From assembly GCF_003666685.1 (NCBI RefSeq), contig NZ_RCIZ01000001.1:310001-374000 (forward strand): a stretch of 64,000 nt of DNA, in the 5' to 3' direction. Below, piece by piece: positions 35,922 to 45,311 of this stretch. The position numbers and the translations under genes are program-made. Numbering within the stretch: position 1 is the stretch's first letter; each line of letters starts with the position of its first letter. The notes under the pieces were generated by a model. The model worked only from the letters and a program-made list of their open reading frames with translations, was not told the origin of the DNA and did no database searches. Source of the DNA: Mesorhizobium sp. YM1C-6-2. Lineage in GTDB: Bacteria > Pseudomonadota > Alphaproteobacteria > Rhizobiales > Rhizobiaceae.

Positions 35922-37163
35922 CTAGATGGTCGACAATGCTGCATTTACAAACGCCTCGAAATGCGTGTCGGTAAGTTCACGACCTCTCGCAAAGATAATG
36001 GTACGCCATGCTCGCCCCTGCCGGAGAACTATCGTGACTTGAACGCGGTGGTTGCGGTCGGATGCGAGTGAGCCCGACTTTCGGAGTGCGTGTGAACCTT
36101 GTACCTCCAGTGAAGACCACTGGCCGACCAATGTGATGTCGTCCGATAGCGCACGCTCAAGCGCTTCTGCGTAGTCTAGAGGAGCCAGGCTTGAGTTGAT
36201 CTCTTCGACCCCGAAAAGAGCTTCGGCCATCAAATAGTCTGAGACAAAATAGAAAAGGTCGTCTCCGCTTTCGGCCTCGATTGGAGTAGAAGCCCACGTG
36301 CGAGAGAAGGACGTGCTGCCACCTGTGATGGGGTTAGTCCAAGACTGAACGAGATCAACTTGTCGGGTGTCCTCTTCTGCGGCTACAATAAGGGCCACCA
36401 CCCCTACAAACATCCCGGCCGCGAGCGTCAGAGTGGCAAGCCAACGCAGCGCCGAAATTCTTCCACATTCTACCCTTGCGCGACCTTCGTCGTAACTAGC
36501 GGGAGAGTGGGCGACTACGCGCTTGTGCTGAAAGAACAGGGTCACGAGAGCAATCAGCGGAAAGCCGAAAGCGTATCCCTGTACCCAAACGCCCATTTCT
36601 CGCGATATGTGAAATTTCAGCGCGCTCGCGCCAGTCAGATTTTTTACTCGAATCCCCAGCAACGCTTTGCCGACTGTCGTTCCAAAGACTGACATGCAAA
36701 GAGCGAGTATGAGCAACGTGACAGGAAGCGCGGCAAGACCCAGAGCCGTTTCGTTGGCGTTTTCAATTCGCACCAATAGCTCTGGTGCGTAGTGGCTCGC
36801 ATACAGGCCGACTGCCATAAATAGAAGCACGGTGATGAGCCATACATCCAGTGTTCGGGCGAGGAACCTAGCCCACGGGCCGGCCAGAGGCTCCTCCACA
36901 AGTACCTGCGAAGATTGAATGTCATCGGAAACCTCGGCGGGGCCCACCAACGGTATGTGAGGGACCATTGTGCCCGGCGCAGGTGGTGGAAGTTCAGCGA
37001 GTACTACCGCCAACTCCTCCAGCGCGTCTAGGCGCTTCCAGTCGTCAAAGCTTTGACGCCACACGAGTGTGGACGGGCCTAATTTTTCGGATCGTATCAG
37101 TTCGACCAGTTCGTCTTGAGAAACAGGTCCAAAGCGTGTTTCGCCAGAAATGTAGTACCACAT
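35922..37163 (-). CDS. GYF_2 + RDD membrane protein
   Basis: Protein of 413 residues. Residues 1-50 form a GYF_2 (DUF4339) domain (MWYYISGETRFGPVSQDELVE ending in LVWRQSFDDWKRL). A Pro-rich linker leads to an RDD membrane domain (RFLARTLDVWL, then TTVGKALLGIRVKN) of about three helices, a further helix, and a C-terminal extracytoplasmic part that may bind ligands. Start 37163 is fixed by the GYF domain. Low GC like its neighbour, 22 bases away on the same strand. The role is unknown; GYF_2-RDD proteins often go with proteases or secretion parts. Confidence 0.78.
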   Translation of the reverse strand: MWYYISGETRFGPVSQDELVELIRSEKLGPSTLVWRQSFDDWKRLDALEELAVVLAELPPPAPGTMVPHIPLVGPAEVSDDIQSSQVLVEEPLAGPWARFLARTLDVWLITVLLFMAVGLYASHYAPELLVRIENANETALGLAALPVTLLILALCMSVFGTTVGKALLGIRVKNLTGASALKFHISREMGVWVQGYAFGFPLIALVTLFFQHKRVVAHSPASYDEGRARVECGRISALRWLATLTLAAGMFVGVVALIVAAEEDTRQVDLVQSWTNPITGGSTSFSRTWASTPIEAESGDDLFYFVSDYLMAEALFGVEEINSSLAPLDYAEALERALSDDITLVGQWSSLEVQGSHALRKSGSLASDRNHRVQVTIVLRQGRAWRTIIFARGRELTDTHFEAFVNAALSTI

Positions 37164-37251
37164 CCTCCAAGCCCCCCGACGAGTATCGCTCAAAGACCAG
37201 GTGCTAGCAACAATCACTGTGATCGGTAGAGTCCGCGAGCGATCGACCTTG

Positions 37252-38109
37252 TCATCTTTTCGCTCGTCGCCAACCGGCCGCTCGCGCCTCATCTTCCGAG
37301 CAGAACATGCGTTCGCCCTTGGACGTGGTGATCACCGTCTCGTTGTAAAAGCGCTGGCCGGGAACGTGGTAGATGCGCTCACCTTTTTTGCTGATGTTCC
37401 CCTTGATGTCGCAGGATCCAGATAGCAGTCGGACTGGTGCACTCGTCGCTTCCGACTTCGGTGCCTGCTTCGCGGCGCGCCACTCCCAAGGCGGCTGGAA
37501 TTCCCCTTGCCAGATGCCCTGCTTTGCTGCTCGCGCTTCAGCTTGATCGTTCGCATAGGCGCCGCCGGAATGCCGCGGCCAATCCATTGCGTGACCGGCA
37601 CGGACGAGCCATGCGGATATCCCCTCCCCGTCAGCCCGATAGCAGTCACCGACAAAGCGACCGTAACGATCCCATTCGACGAACATACATGTGACGGGTC
37701 GTGATTTCGCCAACCAGGCGGCTAACGCTTTGGCTGCCGCCTGGCCGCAGCGGTAATTCTTGCCTTTGGCGTCCCGGCAAAGTTGCGCACTCTCGGGGGC
37801 ATCTACGCCATTGAAGCGTACTCGCGTTCCGGCGATCTCGATCGTGTCCCCGTCGATCACCGATGCCCGCCCGGAGATCGTATCGCCCTCTTGCTGCGCC
37901 TTTGCAGCAGTTACCACTTTGACAGGCGCGGCGGCCTGCACCGGTAAATCCATGGTCCCAGCTGTATCCGGCGCACCGCCTGCCAGGGAGAATCCGACCA
38001 CGCCGGCGAAGGCAGTAGCTACCAGGATCGATCGCACGCTGACGGGCCGTCGCCGACGTCTGTACGGGACCGCATTTCGTTCGCGCTTATGTGAGAACCG
38101 CCTGTCCAT
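37252..38109 (-). CDS. exported thermonuclease (SNase family) with sunset domain
   Basis: Protein of 285 residues: a signal or membrane anchor (about residues 25-45), an SNase-like nuclease domain with RVRFNGVDAPESAQLC (active-site Arg and Asp), WDRYGRFVGDCY, and a C-terminal Cys-containing sunset-type domain (CDIKGNISKKGERIYHVPGQ ... MFCSEDEARAAGWRRA) that in other proteins packs around a nuclease. Probably a periplasmic or secreted nuclease scavenging DNA. GC is higher than in the two genes to its left. Confidence 0.85.
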   Translation of the reverse strand: MDRRFSHKRERNAVPYRRRRRPVSVRSILVATAFAGVVGFSLAGGAPDTAGTMDLPVQAAAPVKVVTAAKAQQEGDTISGRASVIDGDTIEIAGTRVRFNGVDAPESAQLCRDAKGKNYRCGQAAAKALAAWLAKSRPVTCMFVEWDRYGRFVGDCYRADGEGISAWLVRAGHAMDWPRHSGGAYANDQAEARAAKQGIWQGEFQPPWEWRAAKQAPKSEATSAPVRLLSGSCDIKGNISKKGERIYHVPGQRFYNETVITTSKGERMFCSEDEARAAGWRRAKR

Positions 38110-38214
38110 CTCCCCCTAGCCGTGGAGAAGATGCACGCGATCCTCGCGCAAGTCCAGCAAGACGGGACGTGATGATTGACCACAGGTTTAGACGCTCGCA
38201 GTATTTTGCGTGCG

Positions 38215-39240
38215 TCAACGTCTCTTGCGGTCTGCAGCCGATGCCATAGTAGCTACCAGAGCGCTTACAAATGCTATGGCCGCGATCGCGCCGGCGGTTT
38301 TATATGCATGGCCGTCCACCAAATCGGAACCCGGTGCGCCGCGTTTTACGCGGTCGCTGTCCGGCTCCACTGCAGGCGACAGGATGTCTTGGCGCGTTCC
38401 GAAGGATGTGGCGTATGCACGCGTGACTTCGGCCCCGAAGAGGAACGTCGCGGACGAATAGAAGACCCACAACAGCAGCACGATCAGGCTCCCTGCCGCG
38501 CCATATGAGGATGCCACCGCGCTTGTCCCAAGATACCAGCCGATCAGCGACTTGCCGATCGTGAACAGAATAGCAGTCGTCACCGCTCCAAAACGAACGT
38601 CCCGCCACGCAAGGGACCTGTCCGGCAGCAGCTTGTAAATCGCGGCGAATAGGATCGCCAGCAGTGCTATCGAAACGACGGCGTTTATTATTGCGGCCAG
38701 CACTGTCCCGAATGGCACATAGCGATTGATCGTATCACTGAGTGCGGAGATGGCAGAGCTTGCGGCAAGCGATACCAGGAGAAGGAAGCCAAGCGAGGCG
38801 ACCAAACCCAGGCTTGCTATCCGTGCTTTGACGAGTGCCGAGAGCTCGGTATCGGTCTGGTGGACTCGCCAAATCTGATTGAGGGTGGAGCGCATTTCGC
38901 CGAAGACGCCAGAGGCGCTTACGACGAGCGTTATAAAAGCGAATGAACCCGCAAGCAGGCCGCTTGTCGTATCGGCCGCACCTTGCACAACGGCCTCCAG
39001 GAGATCCGCGCCCGTTGGCCCGATTAATCCGGACAGTTGGGCCGACAGAGCGAGCTGGGCTGCATCTCGACCAACCGCTAGGCCAGCTACAGCGATAACG
39101 ATAAGCAGGATTGGAGCCAGCGATGTCGCGGCGTAGAATGCCATCGCGGCTGAATGGCTAAGTGCATCATCTTCGAAGAAGCCGCGGACTGCGGACCTCA
39201 CTATGCCAAATGCATTGCCAAGGGCTGCTCGTAAGGGCAT
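38215..39240 (-). CDS. YihY/BrkB family inner-membrane protein
   Basis: Protein of 341 residues with about six membrane helices and family motifs DALSHSAAMAFYAATSLAP and the amphipathic segment after YKLLPDRSLAW. YihY/BrkB proteins are of uncertain function. Start 39240 is preferred over an upstream frame start, as the family sequence begins there. An EcfG-like element (39269-39293, one mismatch) lies upstream. Confidence 0.85.
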   Translation of the reverse strand: MPLRAALGNAFGIVRSAVRGFFEDDALSHSAAMAFYAATSLAPILLIVIAVAGLAVGRDAAQLALSAQLSGLIGPTGADLLEAVVQGAADTTSGLLAGSFAFITLVVSASGVFGEMRSTLNQIWRVHQTDTELSALVKARIASLGLVASLGFLLLVSLAASSAISALSDTINRYVPFGTVLAAIINAVVSIALLAILFAAIYKLLPDRSLAWRDVRFGAVTTAILFTIGKSLIGWYLGTSAVASSYGAAGSLIVLLLWVFYSSATFLFGAEVTRAYATSFGTRQDILSPAVEPDSDRVKRGAPGSDLVDGHAYKTAGAIAAIAFVSALVATMASAADRKRR

Positions 39241-39268
39241 GTGCGCACTACCTGCTTTGTCGCAGGTA

Positions 39269-39293
39269 ATCGCTACCCGACGGGGATTGTTCC
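39269..39293 (-). promoter_or_regulatory. EcfG-like promoter candidate before yihY-type gene
   Basis: Read on the minus strand: GGAAC, 16 bases, CGAT (consensus CGTT; one mismatch), ending 29 bases before the start at 39240. Single match by eye, so weak alone. Confidence 0.3.
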
Positions 39294-39334
39294 GGCGGAA
39301 GTTCTCCACCGAAAGCACATTCGTGCCCGGCGGG

Positions 39335-41428
39335 CTATCGCCACATCCCGCGCATCCGGGCACCGAGGTCAACACGCGTGCGGGGAGCACGTTGACTCAC
39401 CCCCGTCGCACCGGCCACCGGCCACGCCGTCTGTTCAAAATGCTGCAGGATGTTCGACGGTATGAACCGCGTTCTGGAAGCGTAGACGTGCCGATCGCCG
39501 CGGGAGGCCTGGCCACTGGTGAAGAAGCGCTGCGGTGTGATCAGGTGCAGTCCGTCTCTGGCGCGTGTCATCGCCACGTAAAGCAGGCGCCGCTCTTCCT
39601 CGATCTCGTTGTCGCTGCCGGCTCTCAGATCGATCGGAATGCATCCGTCAACCGTGTTGAGCACGAAGACCTTCGTCCACTCTTGGCCCTTGGCCGAGTG
39701 GATGGTCGATAGGATGAGATAGTCCTCATCGAGATTTGGCGGACCTGCCTGGTCGCTTGTCGAGTCTGGCGGATCGAGCGTGAGCTCGGTGAGAAATCGT
39801 TCGCGAGACGGATATGTCGAGGCGATCTGCTCGAGCTGCAGAAGGTCAGCGCGACGCACGACTGCGTCTTCGTGCATGCGTTCGAGATGCGGTTCGTACC
39901 AGAGCCGGACCCGCTCCAGGTCGGCAGGCCACTTGCTGCCGGCACGCAATCCAGAAAACGTTTCGACGAACAAGGGCCAGTCATCAGCGGTACGAACTGG
40001 AGGCCGATACCGTGCCAACCCCATCGTCTCATCGAGTGCCGTTGCCATGGTGTCGATGATTTCCGCGGCGGCAGAGGGGCCGATACCCGGTAGCAACTGC
40101 AGCACGCGAAAGCCGGCAACACGATCCCGAGGATTTTCGGCAAAGCGCAGAACGGCCAGCACGTCCTTCACATGCGCCGCATCCAGAAACTTGAGGCCAC
40201 CGAATTTCACAAAGGGGATGTTGCGCCGCGTCAGTTCGATTTCGAGCGGTCCGCTGTGGTGTGAGGCCCTGAACAAGACCGCCTGCTTCTTAAGTGCGAT
40301 GCCTTCCTCGCGCGCTTCCAGCACCTGCTCACAGACATAGTTGGCCTGGTCGGTTTCATCGCGCAGCGTGACCAGCTTCGGTCGTTCGGCCGATTTGCGA
40401 TCGGTCCAGAGGTTCTTGGTGAAGCGCTCCGATGCTTCCCCAATGACCGCATTGGCAGCGCTCAGGATGGCGTCCGTCGACCGATAGTTCTGCTCCAGCA
40501 TGATCGTTTCGGCCGGCACGACAAACTGCGTCGGGAAATCCAGAATGTTGCGTACTTCCGCCGCGCGGAATGAATAGATCGACTGAGCATCGTCGCCGAC
40601 AACGGTTAGTCCGGCACCTTCAGGCTTCAGCGCAAGCAGGATCGATGCCTGCAGTCGATTGGTGTCCTGGTATTCGTCGACCAGAACATGATCGAAGCGA
40701 CTGGCAATCTCGGCTGCAAGTCCCGGCTCCGTTGTCATCTGCGCCCACCAGAGGAGCAGATCGTCGTAATCAAGCACGTTCTGCGCCTGCTTTGCCTGGA
40801 CATACGACGCGAAGAGCACCTTGAGATCCGCTTCCCATCCCTCGCACCACGGGAAGGCATTGCCAAGGACTTCGCCGAGCGGCGCCTGGGCATTGACCGC
40901 ACGAGAGTAGATTGCCAGGCAAGTGCCTTTCGCCGGAAAGCGGCTTTCGGTTTTGGAATATCCAAGCTCATGCCGGACCAGGTTCATAAGGTCGGCGCTG
41001 TCCTCGCGGTCGTGGATGGTGAATGCGGGATCCAGGCCGATTTCATGCGCGTGCTCGCGCAGGAGCCGTGCTCCGATCCCGTGAAAGGTGCCGGCCCAAG
41101 TCAGTGCATCGGCAACGACCCGAGCATCGCGCCCAAGCACCTCGCCGGCGATGCGCTCAACCCGTTTTGTCATCTCGGATGCGGCTCGCCGCGAGAAGGT
41201 CATTAGCAGAACCCGCCGGGGATCGGCGCCATTGACGATCAGATGCGCGACGCGATGCGCGAGCGTATTGGTCTTGCCCGAACCGGCGCCAGCTATGATC
41301 AGAAGCGGACCTGAGACTCGCCCCCCACCGTACTCGACTGCGCGGCGCTGATCCGCATTCAGTTTGTCGAGATAGTTGCGTGGAAGCGTCGAATCACGGG
41401 CGGCAATGTTCATCGCGGCATCAAGCAT
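39335..41428 (-). CDS. UvrD/Rep-family DNA helicase
   Basis: Superfamily I helicase of 697 residues: Q-motif LNADQRRAVE, Walker A AGAGSGKTNTL (about residue 46), motif II DEYQDTN (about residue 250), motif III VGDDAQSIYSFRAA, motif IV-like LEQNYRST, motif V/VI with LSTIHSAKGQEW and VAMTRARDGLHLI. All helicase motifs are present, so it should unwind 3'-5' in repair or recombination. It is a shorter Rep-like type, distinct from the usual UvrD. Start at 41428 or the in-frame ATG 41413. Confidence 0.88.
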   Translation of the reverse strand: MLDAAMNIAARDSTLPRNYLDKLNADQRRAVEYGGGRVSGPLLIIAGAGSGKTNTLAHRVAHLIVNGADPRRVLLMTFSRRAASEMTKRVERIAGEVLGRDARVVADALTWAGTFHGIGARLLREHAHEIGLDPAFTIHDREDSADLMNLVRHELGYSKTESRFPAKGTCLAIYSRAVNAQAPLGEVLGNAFPWCEGWEADLKVLFASYVQAKQAQNVLDYDDLLLWWAQMTTEPGLAAEIASRFDHVLVDEYQDTNRLQASILLALKPEGAGLTVVGDDAQSIYSFRAAEVRNILDFPTQFVVPAETIMLEQNYRSTDAILSAANAVIGEASERFTKNLWTDRKSAERPKLVTLRDETDQANYVCEQVLEAREEGIALKKQAVLFRASHHSGPLEIELTRRNIPFVKFGGLKFLDAAHVKDVLAVLRFAENPRDRVAGFRVLQLLPGIGPSAAAEIIDTMATALDETMGLARYRPPVRTADDWPLFVETFSGLRAGSKWPADLERVRLWYEPHLERMHEDAVVRRADLLQLEQIASTYPSRERFLTELTLDPPDSTSDQAGPPNLDEDYLILSTIHSAKGQEWTKVFVLNTVDGCIPIDLRAGSDNEIEEERRLLYVAMTRARDGLHLITPQRFFTSGQASRGDRHVYASRTRFIPSNILQHFEQTAWPVAGATGVSQRAPRTRVDLGARMRGMWR

Positions 41429-41634
41429 CGTTTCTGCTTTGTTCGCAATGCCGGCAAGCGGCAGCGGTCACGAGGATCGGACCGGATTGATCGGAGCGGC
41501 GTGAATAGATTTGTCAGCGTTCGGCGTGTAAGCCGTTGGAGTCCGGGCCTTAGGTCAACGAGCACACGGATCTTTATCCACGCCTGATCCGGCGGGTCGA
41601 TAATCCTCCAATCAACCAAGTTGGAGGTCCCTCA

Positions 41635-41823
41635 ATGCCCACCTTTCAGATCGTTTTTCTCGTCGTCGTAGCCCTGACCGTAGCGAGTGGTCTGGCGGCC
41701 GGCGGCATCGTCATGTTCGGCGACACCCGCAGGAATGTCGGGCAGCGGAACGTGGCGGAGAGGTTCGCCCAGATCGCACTGCTGGGCGCCGCTGCGATCA
41801 TCTCGCTTCTTGCGCTTCCGTGA
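41635..41823 (+). CDS. small inner-membrane protein
   Basis: Protein of 62 residues with two hydrophobic helices (IVFLVVVALTVASGLAAGGIV and IALLGAAAIISLLALP) joined by a polar loop. Preceded by a GGAGG ribosome site. No recognised family; in rhizobial genomes such small proteins are common. Independent transcript, facing the MucR gene on the same strand. Confidence 0.6.
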   Translation: MPTFQIVFLVVVALTVASGLAAGGIVMFGDTRRNVGQRNVAERFAQIALLGAAAIISLLALP

Positions 41824-41892
41824 TCGTGAACGGAAGTCGATTGCCCATGAACCAAGAACTTTGTAAGCGGCAGATGTCTTAAGGGAAGCGAG

Positions 41893-42333
41893 ATGTTGTC
41901 AAATTCAGAACATGCCGAGAACTTCACTGAGCTCACCGCGCATATTGTCTCGGCGTATGTTGCAAACAACTCTGTGCCAGCCGCCGACCTGCCTGACTTG
42001 ATTGCGACCGTGCATCAAGCGGTCTCGGGTCTGTCGCAGACCAAAACGCCCGCTGCCGAGCCCCAGGTACCTGCGGTGAATCCAAAACGATCCGTCTATC
42101 CAGACTACCTCATCTCCCTGGAGGACGGGAAGCGCTTCAAATCGCTCAAGCGCCATCTCATGACCCACTACGGGATGTCCCCGGAAGAGTATCGCTCGAA
42201 ATGGAATTTGCCGACGGACTATCCGATGGTGGCTCCCAATTATGCCGCGGCTCGCTCCGAGTTGGCCAAGAAGATGGGGTTGGGTCGCAAGCGCAGCGTG
42301 AAGGTCAAGCCTAAGCGAAGTCGCCGCAAGTAG
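41893..42333 (+). CDS. MucR/Ros-family regulator lacking zinc cysteines
   Basis: Protein of 146 residues with the MucR/Ros DNA-binding domain in its C-terminal half: SVYPDYLISLEDGKRFKSLKRHLMTHYGMSPEEYR (longer motif at about residues 68-102). In Ros the zinc is held by Cys-x2-Cys and two His; here the Cys positions are Ser and Asp (ISLED), while both His remain. Related proteins in Mesorhizobium also lack the cysteines and still fold. The C-terminus is a highly basic RKRSVKVKPKRSRRK tail. It may regulate surface-glycan genes or silence foreign DNA (H-NS-like). Confidence 0.85.
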   Translation: MLSNSEHAENFTELTAHIVSAYVANNSVPAADLPDLIATVHQAVSGLSQTKTPAAEPQVPAVNPKRSVYPDYLISLEDGKRFKSLKRHLMTHYGMSPEEYRSKWNLPTDYPMVAPNYAAARSELAKKMGLGRKRSVKVKPKRSRRK

Positions 42334-42487
42334 CGCCCGCGAGGAATATTTTCACATTTCCGCTGGCGTAGAAGCCGCGTTTCCTGTATAGTTTTGTTGC
42401 TGGAAAATGGCGGAAGGCGAGCAGCCGCACGAACGGTCGAACACCATTTCGACCACGATTGTCGTTCGTGCTTCGAAAGCTGCTCCC

Positions 42488-43672
42488 ATGTCGGATCCTC
42501 AAAAGCCAAACCTGACCTACAGCTACGTCGCCTTCCAACAGGAACAAGGCGACAATAGCTTCCCGGGCTCACAGCTCCAGGCCGATCTCAACGAACTCAC
42601 GCGAGCCTCGAACGACACGATCGACGCTCTGAAAGATGTTCGTCGCTCTGACGGAAAACTCAAAAACCAGATAGTAACGCCGGATTCGCTGACGCCCGCG
42701 ACCCGCGCTCTGATGGCGGGTGTTGGCGCCACGGGCCCGACTGGACCCGAAGGTCCAACTGGGCCTGAAGGCCCCTCCGGAGCCACAGGTGCGTCGGGTG
42801 CGGATTCGCTAGTGCCCGGCCCTACAGGACCTTCTGGAGCGACCGGACCAGCCGGTTCGACTGGCGCCACGGGTCCTACCGGGCCCGTCGGTGCGACGGG
42901 TCCGACCGGCCCCACCCCGACGGCGCGCGAAGTTCTGACCGCCAACCGAACATATTACGTCCGCACCGATGGTAGCGACAGCAACAATGGTCTGGCGAAC
43001 ACGGCAGGCGGCGCGTTTTTGACGATCCAGAAGGCTGTCAATGTGGTTGCCGCCATCGATATGGCGGGCTTCACTGCGACGGTCCAGGTGGGCGCCGGAA
43101 CCTACGCCGAGGCGGTTCAGCTAAAGTCCCTGGTTGGTGGGTTCTGCATCATCGTCGGCGACGAAAGCACGCCGAGCAACGTGCTGATAAACGCGTCGGG
43201 GTCGTGTTTCACCGGCGATGGTGTGGTCGGCACCTGGCACCTGCGTGGTATGAAATTGCAGGCCACGACGCACGGCATCGGCGTTACCGATGGAACGCTG
43301 GTCAAATTCCAGAACCTCGATTTTGGCGCGACCACGTTCTACCACGTGCTCGCTACAGGCGGCCGGTTGGTGGCGACCGGCAACTACACGATCTCAGGCT
43401 CGGCCAGCCGACACGTCTATCTGTTCGCCGGCGCTTCGTTCCAATGTCAGGCGCGCACGGTCACGTTGTCTGGCTCTCTCGCTTTCGCCGTCTTCCTCCA
43501 GGCGACAACCGCATCAATGGCCACGGTCAGCGGTAACACCTATTCCGGATCTGCCACAGGTCAGCGCCATAACGCGCAGATGAACGCCGTCATTCAGTCG
43601 GCTGGGGGCGGAGCTAACTACTTCCCGGGAGACGCGGCCGGCGCCGTTGCTACGGGTGGGCAATATGCGTGA
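42488..43672 (+). CDS. phage tail-fibre-like protein with collagen-like repeat
   Basis: Protein of 394 residues. After an N-terminal polar part (residues 1-75) comes an uninterrupted run of Gly-X-Y triplets (about residues 80-142, many GPT, GAT, GPS and GPE) that should form a trimeric collagen-like stem. The rest (about residues 145-394) looks like a parallel beta-helix rich in Thr, Ser and Gly ([11 protein letters not shown], then [16 protein letters not shown]), typical of phage fibres and receptor-binding tips. The start at 42488 is preferred over an upstream frame start. It is the phage gene on the far side of the intervening non-phage block. Confidence 0.75.
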   Translation: MSDPQKPNLTYSYVAFQQEQGDNSFPGSQLQADLNELTRASNDTIDALKDVRRSDGKLKNQIVTPDSLTPATRALMAGVGATGPTGPEGPTGPEGPSGATGASGADSLVPGPTGPSGATGPAGSTGATGPTGPVGATGPTGPTPTAREVLTANRTYYVRTDGSDSNNGLANTAGGAFLTIQKAVNVVAAIDMAGFTATVQVGAGTYAEAVQLKSLVGGFCIIVGDESTPSNVLINASGSCFTGDGVVGTWHLRGMKLQATTHGIGVTDGTLVKFQNLDFGATTFYHVLATGGRLVATGNYTISGSASRHVYLFAGASFQCQARTVTLSGSLAFAVFLQATTASMATVSGNTYSGSATGQRHNAQMNAVIQSAGGGANYFPGDAAGAVATGGQYA

Positions 43673-43942
43673 CACCACGCCACCAACTGGTTCTGGGTTG
43701 TCGCTGGAGACGAGGGAAGGATCTGGTCGTGCGGGGCAAAGGAAGGGAAAATCCAACGCGAGAGGTGGCTTAGCCGGGCTCCTCGCGAATTGTGCCGTCG
43801 AGCTTATGGAAGACAGCTCGCCCGAGCCGCCGCTCATTGTTGGCCCTTTCGCCGCAGGCTCGGCGTCGTCCTAAGTTTCGTATTTCGACACCCACCTTGC
43901 TTATTGTCCTTCTTGGTGAGGATGGAGTGGAAAACCTGCCTC
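43673..43942. other. short gap after the fibre gene
   Basis: A weak frame (43665-43874, plus strand) overlaps the fibre stop but its low-complexity sequence has no family features. Otherwise nothing recognised. Confidence 0.4.
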
Positions 43943-44137
43943 TCAATCTTCGCCACCTGCTTTTCCACCTCTGGTCGGGTATCGGTGTGTGCCGTCGTTG
44001 GGGTTAGGAGTTGGCGCGTCCCGGCAGTCCCGAGGAGCATAGTCGACGCCGGATGTGTCAGGCTTCGGACTGCTTTTCTCGCGTCGGCCCTTCTCAGCCA
44101 ACCACAGGACCCAGTCAGTGTACGATTTGAGACGCAT
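43943..44137 (-). CDS. small hypothetical protein, second of a coupled pair
   Basis: Frame of 64 residues opening MRLKSYTDWVLWLAEKGRR, then a polar Pro/Gly/Asp-rich tail. Its ATG overlaps the stop of the upstream small gene (TGATG), suggesting coupling. No family recognised; it may be a short chance frame. Confidence 0.35.
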   Translation of the reverse strand: MRLKSYTDWVLWLAEKGRREKSSPKPDTSGVDYAPRDCRDAPTPNPNDGTHRYPTRGGKAGGED

Positions 44138-44328
44138 CAGTCCCGACCGCTGGGGCGCCGCTCGCTCGTCTGGGCGCGGTTGGTTTCGACGGTGTTTGCT
44201 GATCTTAAGGCGCGCTGTAGCGAGACAAGCTTACCCCTCTTGGCGTCCGCGGCTTTTGACTGTTTGAGAAGCCGCCGCTCGTGCCACGAGGGGAATAACT
44301 CGGCTGCCAGACTACGGAACCATCTCAT
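44137..44328 (-). CDS. small basic hypothetical protein, first of a coupled pair
   Basis: Frame of 63 residues from ATG 44328 with an AAGAGG ribosome site upstream. It is rich in Arg/Lys and Ala (WHERRLLKQSKAADAKRGK), probably helical. The downstream frame starts at its stop. Unknown family. Confidence 0.35.
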   Translation of the reverse strand: MRWFRSLAAELFPSWHERRLLKQSKAADAKRGKLVSLQRALRSANTVETNRAQTSERRPSGRD

Positions 44329-44550
44329 CACGCGCACCTCTTCCGAGCGAACTCGTAGTCAATACCTAAGTGCCAACTAAAGAAGAGGACGATGCAGGTC
44401 GGACGGGACGAGGTGCTCGTCTGCCCTTTCGTTGGCCAGGAAGAGAAACCGGGAAAAAGACTTCCTGTTCACCGTACCGCCACGCGCGGTTGACACGACT
44501 CGCAGCAAGACATGAACGTGTCATGATCAAAATGGTTCAGGAGTGCTAGT

Positions 44551-44844
44551 TCAGCCTCCGACCGTTATTTCCGGGCCGAACATCAGAACCGGGCCGTCTT
44601 CGACTGCCGGGTTGGCGAAGTTGAGGGCGCTGGACAGCTTGGCTTTCGTATACTGCGGATGCTCGGTTACGTCGTTGGAAGTCTCGAATATGTATGGCCG
44701 CTGGCGAAGGTTATCGCCTTCGTCAATGACGGTCACAACCGGTCCGATGCTCTCGCGAGAATAGCCCGTGCTTGCAACCGCTTTCTCTCGGGCTCGTTCT
44801 TCGGTGACTGCCATCACGGAAATGTAGTTCATCTGGTTGTCCAA
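44551..44844 (-). CDS. hypothetical protein downstream of PRC-barrel gene
   Basis: Protein of 97 residues opening MDNQMNYISVMAVTEERAREKA. It is acidic and mostly beta-like in the second half, with no motif recognised. It lies 46 bases after the PRC-barrel gene on the same strand and may share its transcript. Its length and codon use look like a real gene. Confidence 0.5.
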   Translation of the reverse strand: MDNQMNYISVMAVTEERAREKAVASTGYSRESIGPVVTVIDEGDNLRQRPYIFETSNDVTEHPQYTKAKLSSALNFANPAVEDGPVLMFGPEITVGG

Positions 44845-44890
44845 GAGGTGGAGGCGGTGGCTCCACTTCGGTCATGAAGCCGCCAGTCTG

Positions 44891-45175
44891 TCAGTCCTTG
44901 TGCTCCGGCATGTCCTTGAGTTGGTCCTTCGTCCAGCTCGTCACGGCGTGAACGTCACCGTCCTCGTCGCGCATGAACTCCAACTCGCTCAAGGGGACAG
45001 CAACCGGCTTGGCGCCAATGCCGAGGAATCCGCCGACATCGATAACAACCTGGGTGCCGTGAACGTGGTCAACCGAGCCGATCTTCTCGTCGCCGGGACC
45101 GTATATCGCGGCGTCTTCGAGGATACCGGGGGTCAGCTCGGCCTGGCTCAGGCGCACGTGGTTCGAATGGTCCAT
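44891..45175 (-). CDS. PRC-barrel domain protein
   Basis: Protein of 94 residues with a PRC-barrel-like core: YGPGDEKIGSVDHVHG, then VVIDVGGFLGIGAKPVAVP and LEFMRDEDGDVHAVTS. Rhizobial proteins of this form are small, soluble and often stress induced. It starts behind a GAGAAGAC sequence. Function is unknown beyond the domain, which elsewhere binds RNA or photosynthetic parts. Confidence 0.8.
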   Translation of the reverse strand: MDHSNHVRLSQAELTPGILEDAAIYGPGDEKIGSVDHVHGTQVVIDVGGFLGIGAKPVAVPLSELEFMRDEDGDVHAVTSWTKDQLKDMPEHKD

Positions 45176-45311
45176 GGGGTGTCTTCTCTCATGTGGGACC
45201 GTGGCTAATCGCTGAACCGCCGTTGCGTTCCGAAGAAAGCGAGACAGATGGGAAACGGGATCGCGCTGTTTTCGTGGACGGCCCGACCAATCTGGTCCTC
45301 GGACGACAACG

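Noticed and set aside
43790-44380. Plus-strand frame of 196 codons after the fibre gene
   Set aside because: Odd composition (many Cys, Arg, Ser), no ribosome site, and better small frames on the other strand.
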